Part shown: in pieces, positions 1 through 6,817 of the stretch
Position numbering within the stretch: position 1 is the stretch's first letter
How the letters are laid out: each line of letters begins with the position of its first letter
Assembly: GCA_002490315.1 (NCBI GenBank)
Contig: DLKG01000031.1
Location: 13,223-34,486 of the forward strand
Length of the DNA: 21,264 bases
Reading direction: 5' to 3'
DNA from: Prevotella sp. UBA7594
Lineage (GTDB): Bacteria > Bacteroidota > Bacteroidia > Bacteroidales > Bacteroidaceae
Notes under the pieces: model-generated
Seen by the model: only the letters and a program-made list of their open reading frames with translations
The model's database searches: none
What the model was told of the DNA's origin: nothing
Position numbers and translations under genes: made by a program

Positions 1-104
1 GCCCCCTCTCCCAGTTATAATCTGCGGAGGTCTGAAGAGATTGATGATATAAGTTAAGTACAGAATATCTGAATTTATAAACAAGCGATAAAAAATCTAA
101 TGTA

Positions 105-482
105 ATGGCAGAACATAATGAGATGGGGAAATGGGGCGAGCAACTTGCCGCCGACTATCTGCGTGGACTTGGCTATGAGATATTGGCACTCGACTGGCGC
201 TTCGGTCATCGCGACATTGACATCGTGGCACGCTCACCAAAGCATGATGTGGTGTTCGTTGAGGTGAAGACGCGCTCCTCGGATGTCATTACAAAGCCAG
301 AGCAGGCGGTTGACATAAAGAAAATACGCAACGTAGGCATTGCTGCCAACGCCTATGTGAAGCAAAATGGCATAGCCGACAATCTTCGCTTTGACATCAT
401 CTCTATTGTAGGAAAGAGTAAGGAGACGGCAGAGGTGGAGCATATAAAGGACGCCTTCAATCCATGCCTCGCTTATAGATGA
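105..482 (+). CDS. yraN: YraN/UPF0102 family nuclease-like protein
   Basis: This 125-residue protein has the length and layout of the YraN (UPF0102) family, small cytoplasmic proteins with a restriction-endonuclease-like fold and no firmly established cellular role. The N-terminal signature runs from residues 7 to 27 (MGKWGEQLAADYLRGLGYEI). The predicted metal site follows: D39 in RDIDIVA, then E53 and K55 in FVEVKTR, a PD-(D/E)XK-like pattern. The family usually has GEIDLI where this protein has RDIDIV, so one acidic position is shifted or changed. The ATG at 105 starts the conserved signature after a short leader; no clear ribosome binding site is seen. The last 13 codons including the stop are duplicated in frame just downstream. 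The family assignment is firm, but any nuclease activity is inferred. Confidence 0.93.
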   Translation: MAEHNEMGKWGEQLAADYLRGLGYEILALDWRFGHRDIDIVARSPKHDVVFVEVKTRSSDVITKPEQAVDIKKIRNVGIAANAYVKQNGIADNLRFDIISIVGKSKETAEVEHIKDAFNPCLAYR

Positions 483-557
483 GAAGACAGTCCTTAAGTA
501 ATAAAGGACGCCTTCAATCCATGCCTCGCTTACAGATGAGAAGAAAGTCTTCAAGTA
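444..557 (+). repeat. 57-bp tandem duplication of the yraN 3' end
   Basis: Bases 444-500 and 501-557 are two adjacent copies of a 57-bp unit that differ at only 4 positions. The unit begins inside the yraN coding sequence (IKDAFNPCLAYR plus stop) and continues 18 bases past the stop. Because 57 is a multiple of three, copy 2 carries the same C-terminal codons and stop in the same frame. The one difference within the coding part is TAT versus TAC, which is silent. The junction can also fold into a small hairpin (GTCCTT at 490-495 with AAGGAC at 504-509). The remaining spacer up to birA (558-700) shows no feature I can name. Confidence 0.95.
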
Positions 558-700
558 ATGTGGCTTGTCTGTTTAGGGGAAAGTCAAAACAATAAGCAAT
601 GTGTCACGAAGAGTCAGATATTTTGCAGTTAAGGACAATCGCCAAGAAAGAATAGAAGAAAACAACCAAATATGCCTAAAAGGGCAAAAGTTTCGATTGT

Positions 701-1576
701 ATGAAATATGACATAATACGCTTGGGGACAACGGTGTCCACAAGCGACTATCTGCGTTCGTGTCCAACGCCGCAGTCCGATTCAATGCTTGTGGCGACAG
801 CCACGTTTCAGACGTCCGGCCGCGGACAGGGTTCCAACACGTGGGAGAGTGAGGCGGGTAAGAACTTGCTCGTGTCTATCCTTACAAGTCCGACGAGTGT
901 GCCTGCCGACCGGCAGTTTGTGTTGTCTATGGCTGGTGCGCTGGCTTTGAAAGCCGCGCTCGACAGCTATTGTGAAGGCATCACGCTCAAGTGGCCCAAT
1001 GACATCTATTGGCACGACAGCAAACTAAGCGGAACGCTGATAGAGACATCCGTTCGCGGCAAGACGATATGCCGCTGCATCTATGGCATTGGACTTAATG
1101 TCAACCAAAGGAGTTTCCATAGTGATGCGCCCAATCCCGTGTCGCTATATAATATAATAGGTAGGGAGACGCCACTTGAGGAAATCCTTGACACTGTTCT
1201 CAAGCAGTTTGCCCGTTTCTACCATCTCGCCACAACAGGCGACGGCGTGGAGATAAGCCGCGCCTATCATGCCGCCCTCTATCGCCGCACGGGCATGTAT
1301 CCCTACGAAGACGCGCAGACACATGAGCACTTTCTTGCCTCTATTGATTATGTGGATGCCCATGGACTGCTCCATCTGCGGGATGAGGGCGGACGTGAGC
1401 GCGTCTATGCCTTGAAGGAGGTGAGGTCTTTGTCGACCATTGCCGCCACGCAAGAGTCCGACCATACGTTCTCAGCTGTCTCAAGCATGTCGAGCATGGT
1501 GAAGACAGGAAGTATAATGCCCATGATGGCAACTGGTGCGCCGACGCCAGACATAAGCGAGAGCGTAAGGAAGTAG
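701..1576 (+). CDS. birA: Biotin--[acetyl-CoA-carboxylase] ligase, without DNA-binding domain
   Basis: This cytoplasmic enzyme activates biotin with ATP to biotinyl-AMP and attaches it to a lysine of biotin-carrier proteins such as acetyl-CoA carboxylase. The adenylate-binding loop lies at about residues 39-50 (SGRGQGSNTWES), followed by KWPNDI (97-102) and KLSGTLIE (108-115), the usual biotin and ATP contacts. A small C-terminal SH3-like domain ends at KEVRSL (239-244). It starts directly with the catalytic domain and lacks the N-terminal winged helix of repressor-type BirA, so it should be a ligase only. The reading frame continues for 47 residues beyond the usual end; those codons lie antisense to the symporter's conserved C-terminus and look unlike any domain. 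The ATG at 701 places the catalytic domain correctly. Function is secure, but the tail may be an accident of stop-codon loss. Confidence 0.94.
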   Translation: MKYDIIRLGTTVSTSDYLRSCPTPQSDSMLVATATFQTSGRGQGSNTWESEAGKNLLVSILTSPTSVPADRQFVLSMAGALALKAALDSYCEGITLKWPNDIYWHDSKLSGTLIETSVRGKTICRCIYGIGLNVNQRSFHSDAPNPVSLYNIIGRETPLEEILDTVLKQFARFYHLATTGDGVEISRAYHAALYRRTGMYPYEDAQTHEHFLASIDYVDAHGLLHLRDEGGRERVYALKEVRSLSTIAATQESDHTFSAVSSMSSMVKTGSIMPMMATGAPTPDISESVRK

Positions 1577-2661
1577 CACCCCATCGGCACGCCGGCGTTG
1601 CCTATGGCAGCCACGACGGAGATAAACAGCCATAGGAGCATCGTCGGCAGAGTGATTGCAGTGCCGCCGTTCTGCATGACGAAGAGTGACGTGACGAAGA
1701 TGAACGCTGCGCAGCCGTTCATGTTTATAGTGGTGCAGATTGGCAGGACGAAGCGTGCCACCTTGCTGTCAACGCCAAGTTCTTCCTCTGATGTCTTTAT
1801 TGTTACAGGCAGAGTGGCGGCGGAGCTTTTCGTGAAGAGTGCCATTAGCACAGCCGGCATCATGCGTCGCATAACGTGGAGCGGATTGAGTCCGCGGGCG
1901 AGAAGGAACAATGGCAACACGACGAAGAACTGCAAGACGTTGCCGCCGAGTATCACAGCCACGTATTTGCCTATCGATGCCACGACAGTGCCTGCCGACA
2001 CTTCTGCCGAGAGTTGGGCGGCAAACGCCACAATGCCTATCGGCAGGACGTGGATGAGCCAGTGGATAAGTGTGGAGACGAGTTCCTGCAAGGCTGTCAA
2101 TCCACGCATGAGAGTCTGCCGCGTCGGTGACTGCGGCATTTTTGCCAACGCCATGCCCACTGCTACAGAGATGAGAAGCACGGCGAGCACGTTACCCTCC
2201 ATGAATGGGCGCAGAATGTTGTCGGGTACAATGCCTATGATGTATTCGTAGTAGGACGAGTCTGCCACTTCTTGCGGCACAGCTGCTGCCGCGCTGCTGC
2301 TCTTCACTATGTCGAGTGGCAGATTGTCGGGCGAGATTATCGTGTAGAGCAGCATCCCGACGAAGGAGGCTGCGATGGTGGTGAGTAGCGTGTAGGTGAT
2401 GGTGCGGCGGAATATGTGGCGTGTACCTGCCTGCGTGCCGAAGGCAGCGAGCGTAGTCGTTACGGCAAGGGCTATCGTCGGCACGGCGATAAACTGGAAA
2501 AGCCGTGTGAAGACAGTTGCGACGAAGTTCATTATGTTGTTGAGCCATGGCAGACCGAGCAGGCCGAGCACTGCGCCCACGACAAGAGCTCCAAGCCACA
2601 GCCAGAAGTTCTGTGATTCGGCGCAGGAGTGTTTCGGGGTTTCCAATGTTGTATTGTTCAT
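1405..2661 (-). CDS. Dicarboxylate/amino acid:cation symporter (DAACS family)
   Basis: This 418-residue inner-membrane protein matches the DAACS family (GltP/DctA type), which imports glutamate, aspartate or C4-dicarboxylates with Na+ or H+. Visible signatures are the serine-rich re-entrant loop SSAATLPVTIKTSEEELG, the TINMNGCAAF motif in TM7, and the final GNAGVPMG and ETAENVWSDSCVAAMVDKD segments. Family members usually read TINMDG, so Asn replaces Asp here. Substrate cannot be read from sequence. I start it at the ATG at 2661, which has AGGAAAG upstream; longer in-frame extension would add a lysine-rich leader and overlap the preceding glycosyltransferase gene. Its 3' end overlaps birA on the other strand by 172 bp. 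It lies 47 bp after the GT4 gene on the same strand and may be co-transcribed. Confidence 0.95.
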   Translation of the reverse strand: MNNTTLETPKHSCAESQNFWLWLGALVVGAVLGLLGLPWLNNIMNFVATVFTRLFQFIAVPTIALAVTTTLAAFGTQAGTRHIFRRTITYTLLTTIAASFVGMLLYTIISPDNLPLDIVKSSSAAAAVPQEVADSSYYEYIIGIVPDNILRPFMEGNVLAVLLISVAVGMALAKMPQSPTRQTLMRGLTALQELVSTLIHWLIHVLPIGIVAFAAQLSAEVSAGTVVASIGKYVAVILGGNVLQFFVVLPLFLLARGLNPLHVMRRMMPAVLMALFTKSSAATLPVTIKTSEEELGVDSKVARFVLPICTTINMNGCAAFIFVTSLFVMQNGGTAITLPTMLLWLFISVVAAIGNAGVPMGCYFLTLSLMSGVGAPVAIMGIILPVFTMLDMLETAENVWSDSCVAAMVDKDLTSFKA

Positions 2662-2664
2662 AGT

Positions 2665-2671
2665 CTTTCCT
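2665..2671 (-). promoter_or_regulatory. Ribosome binding site deciding the symporter start
   Basis: On the minus strand AGGAAAG lies four bases before ATG 2661, which supports this start over upstream in-frame starts. A near copy of the site and start context (GAAAGACTATAA instead of GAAAGACTATGA) lies 21 bp upstream at 2682-2690, with ATA in place of ATG, so the leader itself looks locally duplicated. Confidence 0.6.
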
Positions 2672-2708
2672 TTTTTTATTATAGTCTTTCTTTTCTTAAT
2701 TGTTGTTA

Positions 2709-3800
2709 TTAATTTCTTTTTTCCAGTGAATCGATGAGTGATGTCCATTGGCTTATGATTCTATCTTTGTAGAAACGTTTCCCTACTTCTATTGCATTCC
2801 TTCCATATTCCCTACGCAACTTTTCCGACGAGAGCATCCTGTTGATGGCGTCGGTGAGAGCGCGAATGTCGCCTTGCGGCACGATAAGTCCGTTAAAGCC
2901 GTCCTCCACGATGTCGGAGGCGCCAAACTGGTAATTGGTCACGACCGAAGGCAGTCCGCAAGCCTGTGCCTCAATGAGCGTCATGGGCAGTCCCTCATAG
3001 CGCGACGGCATAATGTGGAGACTGTATTGCGGATAGACATCCATTATGCTGTTGGAGCGTCCGCAGAGAGAAATGCAGCCGGAGAGTCCAAGCCTGTCGA
3101 TTTGTGCTTGCAGCTCTTTGCGGAGCGGTCCCTCGCCGTAAATGTCGACATGCCAGTCGAGATGTTTCTCCGCAATGTCTTTCCAGCAGTTGATGAGCAC
3201 GTCAAATCCCTTCTGTTCCTCAAGTCTTCCTACTGCAATGGCTTTTTTTACAGAATAGTCATCTGCCATTTCCTTTACCGGCTCAATGAAGTTGGGAATG
3301 ATGCGCACGTCCTTGGCGTGCCTGTACTCTTTGGCATCGCCCGACGTAAGACAAACGACGATGTCGGCGCGGAGCTCCATGGGAAGGAAAAAGCTGTGGT
3401 AGGCAGTGAACATACGCGCCAAGTGTGACTCGTATACCTTCTTCGCTCCAGTCCTGCACGTAGGCAATAGGAAGGCACCAAGGCTTAGCGTGAAGAAAAT
3501 GATGTCGGGTTGTTCCTTGTTCAACACTTTCTGGAACGCCATCACCATCCGCCCCACTGTCATCATCCTGCAAGCCAGTCGCCTTACGGCATTGCATTCT
3601 TTCGGCACGAACGGTACGTTGAGCCTTATGAGCTTCACTCCGTCGGCAAGCGGATAGCTCGTTTCGCGTTCGTCCCGGTATATCGTCACAATGCTCACCT
3701 CATGGCCGCAATGTGTTGCAAGGAAGTTTGCCTTCTTTGCTATTATGTTTTCAGCCCCACCCTTTACGGAGAAGTCCTCTACAGTGTACATTATTTTCAT
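2709..3800 (-). CDS. Glycosyltransferase family 4 (GT-B fold)
   Basis: This 363-residue retaining glycosyltransferase belongs to family GT4, which moves a sugar from a nucleotide donor to a growing glycan at the cytoplasmic face of the membrane. The N-terminal acceptor domain shows the glycine-rich VKGGAEN (12-18). The C-terminal donor domain shows AVGRLEEQKGFD (189-200), YGEGP (221-225) and the EX7E motif E269...E277 (YEGLPMTLIEA). Its start codon overlaps the stop of the upstream GT2 gene in an ATGA, which implies translational coupling and a shared glycan pathway. Linkage, donor and acceptor cannot be told from sequence; capsule, exopolysaccharide or LPS are all possible. Only these two glycosyltransferases are coupled, with no wzx/wzy or sugar-nucleotide genes nearby, so this is not a full polysaccharide locus. 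Confidence 0.93.
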   Translation of the reverse strand: MKIMYTVEDFSVKGGAENIIAKKANFLATHCGHEVSIVTIYRDERETSYPLADGVKLIRLNVPFVPKECNAVRRLACRMMTVGRMVMAFQKVLNKEQPDIIFFTLSLGAFLLPTCRTGAKKVYESHLARMFTAYHSFFLPMELRADIVVCLTSGDAKEYRHAKDVRIIPNFIEPVKEMADDYSVKKAIAVGRLEEQKGFDVLINCWKDIAEKHLDWHVDIYGEGPLRKELQAQIDRLGLSGCISLCGRSNSIMDVYPQYSLHIMPSRYEGLPMTLIEAQACGLPSVVTNYQFGASDIVEDGFNGLIVPQGDIRALTDAINRMLSSEKLRREYGRNAIEVGKRFYKDRIISQWTSLIDSLEKRN

Positions 3801-4699
3801 AAGCCGTGTAGCAATTTAAATATTATGCAAGCCCCCCTCACTCCGAAGAAGTTGAGCATTGCGGCCTTTATCCTGTCGTTTCTGCCGTGAAACCGTCCTA
3901 TGTCCACCTTCTGTGAAGGCAGCAACAGCTTGCCCGAAGCGGTGTAGGCGTACAACTGTGCTGTGAGCATATTCATGTAGAGGCGGTGCCATTCAGGTTT
4001 ATGAGTGTCGATGGCAAGCTCTCTCACGACGTGGAGTTGTGCTTCGAGCAGTTGCAGCATATTGCGCTGTGCGACGATGCCGTCGTTGTTCCAGTGGTAG
4101 ATGTACATGCCATTCCGTGTAGTGGCGATGGTTTTGCAGCGTTTCATAAGCTCGCCTATAAGGTAGACGTCTTCGTATTTCTTGCCTTTCTTGAAGCGGA
4201 TGGAATTGAAGATACCTGCGCGAAACACCTTGTTGCACACCCAGCAATGCTCCAGTCCTTTTTCCGAGAGCCACTCCATGGGGCTGCTGTAGATGCGTTC
4301 GTCGGGCATGAACACGTGTTCGTCGGGTTGTCCTTGCCGTTCCGTCATGGGATATTCGAGTATGTCCACGTCAGTATTGTCGAGTATGGCGTGCATGAGT
4401 GGCTCCAGAGTGTCGGGAGCAAGCTCGTCGTCGCTGTCTACGAAGGTAACGTAGTCGCCCGTCATGCGGTCGAGGGCGTAGTTGCGTGCATCGGAAAGTC
4501 CGCCGTTAGCCTTATGAAACACCCTAATCCTTGCGTCCCCTTCGGCAAGTGATTCGGCAATGTAGCCGCTCTTGTCGGGCGATCCATCGTCGACAAGCAG
4601 CAGTTCAAAGTCGCCAAACGACTGTCCGACGATACTTTCGATGCAGCGTCGGAGAGTTTTTTCCACGTTGTATATAGGAACAATGATGCTGAGTTTCAT
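3797..4699 (-). CDS. Glycosyltransferase family 2 (GT-A fold)
   Basis: This 300-residue family GT2 enzyme is an inverting, metal-dependent transferase acting at the cytoplasmic face of the membrane. The GT-A fold is plain: SIIVPIYNVE (4-13) at the start, VDDGSPD (36-42) for nucleotide binding, GLSDARN (67-73), and the DXD-type metal site FVDSDDE (86-92). A C-terminal region of about 100 residues follows without transmembrane segments. I start it at ATG 4699 (MKLSII). A TTG three codons upstream lies inside the promoter -7 box and is unlikely to be used. The gene heads the GT2-GT4 pair and overlaps the GT4 gene by four bases. It is divergent from another GT2 gene about 100 bp away. The substrate is unknown. 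Confidence 0.93.
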   Translation of the reverse strand: MKLSIIVPIYNVEKTLRRCIESIVGQSFGDFELLLVDDGSPDKSGYIAESLAEGDARIRVFHKANGGLSDARNYALDRMTGDYVTFVDSDDELAPDTLEPLMHAILDNTDVDILEYPMTERQGQPDEHVFMPDERIYSSPMEWLSEKGLEHCWVCNKVFRAGIFNSIRFKKGKKYEDVYLIGELMKRCKTIATTRNGMYIYHWNNDGIVAQRNMLQLLEAQLHVVRELAIDTHKPEWHRLYMNMLTAQLYAYTASGKLLLPSQKVDIGRFHGRNDRIKAAMLNFFGVRGACIIFKLLHGL

Positions 4700-4705
4700 A
4701 TTCTG

Positions 4706-4713
4706 CAAAGTTA
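4706..4713 (-). promoter_or_regulatory. Bacteroidetes -7 promoter box abutting a start codon
   Basis: The minus strand reads TAACTTTGCAGAATATG, a perfect TAnnTTTG -7 box only six bases before the ATG at 4699. Transcription normally begins a few bases after this box, so the GT2 mRNA would have almost no 5' leader. I see no good -33 TTG at the usual distance, which lowers confidence. Confidence 0.6.
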
Positions 4714-4798
4714 CATTTATTTTTTTACAGTAGCTACTTTAAGGATGATTTGTTTTGCATTGCAATAAAAAGAGTAAAACTCCGTTATAAAGATAACT

Positions 4799-5701
4799 AT
4801 GATAACCGAGCTTTCTATATTAATACCCGTCTATAACGACAACGCCACCCGACTCGTTAGTGCTGTCAGCCGTCAGGCTCAGTCCATTGATGGATTGAGC
4901 TACGAGATAGTAGTCTTTGACGACGGCAGTACGGATGAGGCAGTGAAAGCCGTAAATCGCGGTTTGGAGGAGTTGCCATGTGTGCGCATTGTTGAGGCTA
5001 TCCATCATCCTTGCCGTTCCGCTATGCGCAATGCCATGTCGCGCGAGGGCCGTTATGCTTGGCGCCTGATGATTGACGTAAGGCTGACGCTCGTCTATGA
5101 CGACTTTCTCCTGCGCTACCTCTCTGCCGATGTTCAGGAAGGCGGGGCGGCAGTCGGCGGTGTGTGTGTGGACGGCGGTAAGCAGTCGGGCAAGCTTTAC
5201 AGCAGCAATCTGCGGTTCAGGTACGAGAAGTTTGAGCAGCGTCACCATTCCGAGGAAGCTCGTGTGCGCCGTCCATATTCATCCTTCCGCACCACCAATT
5301 TCTTCTTTCACCACTCCGTGCTTGAGCGCGTTGCCTATGACGAGCGCATTATAGGCTACGGCTATGAGGACGTGTTGCTCGGCAAGGCATTGGAGAAGGC
5401 AGGCATCCGCGTGGTGCATATTGACAACCCCGTGGCTTACACGCATTTTGAAGACAACCGTTGCTACCTCTCCAAACTTGAGGAGGCGTTGCGCACGCTT
5501 CGTGAGTTTGCCTCCGAACTGCGTGGCTACTCCCCGTTGCTCGCCTTTGTCGAAAGGCTCTCGCGTTGGCACGTGCAATGGCTGTTCAGAATTTCTTTCC
5601 GCCTCTTGGGGGGAATGGAGTATGCCAATCTCTGTAGCCGACATCCGAAGCTGTGGGTCTTGCGGCTTTATAAGGTGGGCTATTTTTTAAGTTTGCGCTG
5701 A
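4799..5701 (+). CDS. Glycosyltransferase family 2 with altered metal motif
   Basis: This 300-residue GT2-type enzyme opens with LSILIPVYND (5-14) and has the nucleotide-binding VFDDGSTD (39-46). It carries the late acidic motif GYGYEDVLLG (186-195), typical of GT2 enzymes that use E-D near the catalytic base. Where the family normally has a DXD metal site ending its first half, this protein reads LMIDVRLTL (90-98), so the second Asp is replaced by Arg. No transmembrane helix is evident; the C-terminus (about 245-300) is basic and aromatic and could lie against the membrane. The ATG at 4799 sits directly at the fold's first strand. The gene is divergent from the GT2-GT4 pair and its stop overlaps the convergent acyltransferase gene by 15 bp. 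Donor and acceptor are unknown. Confidence 0.9.
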   Translation: MITELSILIPVYNDNATRLVSAVSRQAQSIDGLSYEIVVFDDGSTDEAVKAVNRGLEELPCVRIVEAIHHPCRSAMRNAMSREGRYAWRLMIDVRLTLVYDDFLLRYLSADVQEGGAAVGGVCVDGGKQSGKLYSSNLRFRYEKFEQRHHSEEARVRRPYSSFRTTNFFFHHSVLERVAYDERIIGYGYEDVLLGKALEKAGIRVVHIDNPVAYTHFEDNRCYLSKLEEALRTLREFASELRGYSPLLAFVERLSRWHVQWLFRISFRLLGGMEYANLCSRHPKLWVLRLYKVGYFLSLR

Positions 5702-6817
5702 GTGTTGCCTTGTTGGAACCCATCGCCTTGCAAGGCAGATGGCGCAAGTGCATACGGCAAGAGCGGCGGCGCTGAAGGCGAGATTGGCGAAAATCGTGTC
5801 GTTTAGCCCAGCCAGATTGAAGCCGAAGCCGTAGACGAGCACGCCTTTTAACAGCGAGAAAGCCATGAGATGGAAGCCGCAGATATAGAGCGTGTCGTTG
5901 GATATAATTCTCACTACGCCCATCACGCGGCTCCCGTGAAGCCATCTGGCGGCGATGCGGCAGGCAGCGAGCGTCATGGCAATGCCAGAGAAGCCTCCGA
6001 GATAGAAAAGGACGATGTTGCCATAGTAGTTCTTGTGCATATTGATGCGCCCGTTGGCGTGGGATATGACGATTGTCATGGCGAGACACAGGCAGACCAT
6101 AGCGGTGTCAGCCAACGTTCCTTTCCATTTATTCCTATACGTTTTCTCTCCTTTATTACAGTAATAAGCCGCGTCTTGTGGTGTATTCCCCTTTTCTTCA
6201 TGTCTCCTTAGTTCGTTGCCGACAGCGTAGAACACGATGCCGTGGAGAGCCGTGCCGATGCTAAAGGGCAGTAGCATGTGATTGTAGAGACAGTTGAGGG
6301 TGCCCACGGCGGCAAATGCCGCGATGTACATCCAGCGTTGTCTTGCCGTTTTGCCTCGGAATATGGCGTGGTAGGCAATCTCTATGATGAAAAGGCATAA
6401 GAGAAACCACAGCGGTACATCGTGCACCATTTTCTCGCCATGACACGTCAATGCCGCGAGAAGCGGACTCCATACAGATGTCGTATCGCCACTGTCCGCT
6501 CCGAAGTGTCTGCCGATGAACACCCAAAAGAGATAGGTTACGGCGTTGATGAGAATGTAAGGCACAACAATTTGGGCAAATCTCTTCTTGGCAAACAGGC
6601 TCCATTCCTTGTTGCGTGCGAAGCGGAAGAGATAGCCGGAGATGAAGAAGAAGAGTGGCATGTGGAACACGTAAATCCAGTTTTGCACCCTTTCGTCGAG
6701 CTGCGTGTGCGCATAGACGACAAGGAATATGCCCAAAGCCTTGGCGAGGTCGATGAAGTCTATCCTTTTAGTGGTTTGGTGAGCCGTAGAGAGAGGCGCC
6801 ATGTCTGAATATGTCAT
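5687..6817 (-). CDS. Acyltransferase family 3 membrane protein (OafA/WecH-like)
   Basis: This polytopic inner-membrane protein of about 376 residues, with roughly ten hydrophobic helices, belongs to acyltransferase family 3, which moves acetyl or other acyl groups from cytoplasmic donors onto extracytoplasmic sugars. Family hallmarks near the N-terminus are RIDFIDLAKALGIFLVVYAH, with the conserved His at the end of helix 1, followed by FHMPLFFFISGYLFR. A hydrophilic loop in the middle (DAAYYCNKGEKTYRNKWKG) separates two helix groups. I choose ATG 6817, which has AGGAAAT immediately before it; ATG 6802 is a reasonable alternative, and a TTG at 6829 is less likely. It overlaps the end of the upstream phosphoethanolamine-transferase-like gene by 50 bp, suggesting translational coupling. 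The target is probably a cell-surface glycan or lipid, by inference only. Confidence 0.88.
   Translation of the reverse strand: MTYSDMAPLSTAHQTTKRIDFIDLAKALGIFLVVYAHTQLDERVQNWIYVFHMPLFFFISGYLFRFARNKEWSLFAKKRFAQIVVPYILINAVTYLFWVFIGRHFGADSGDTTSVWSPLLAALTCHGEKMVHDVPLWFLLCLFIIEIAYHAIFRGKTARQRWMYIAAFAAVGTLNCLYNHMLLPFSIGTALHGIVFYAVGNELRRHEEKGNTPQDAAYYCNKGEKTYRNKWKGTLADTAMVCLCLAMTIVISHANGRINMHKNYYGNIVLFYLGGFSGIAMTLAACRIAARWLHGSRVMGVVRIISNDTLYICGFHLMAFSLLKGVLVYGFGFNLAGLNDTIFANLAFSAAALAVCTCAICLARRWVPTRQHSAQT

Noticed and set aside
1598..2251. A 217-codon plus-strand frame antisense to the symporter
   Set aside because: The opposite strand encodes a clear DAACS protein, and this frame shows only compositional bias with no family resemblance.
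2661..2748. An N-terminal extension of the symporter by 29 residues
   Set aside because: The extension is lysine-rich and repetitive, overlaps the upstream glycosyltransferase gene, and a better ribosome binding site precedes ATG 2661.
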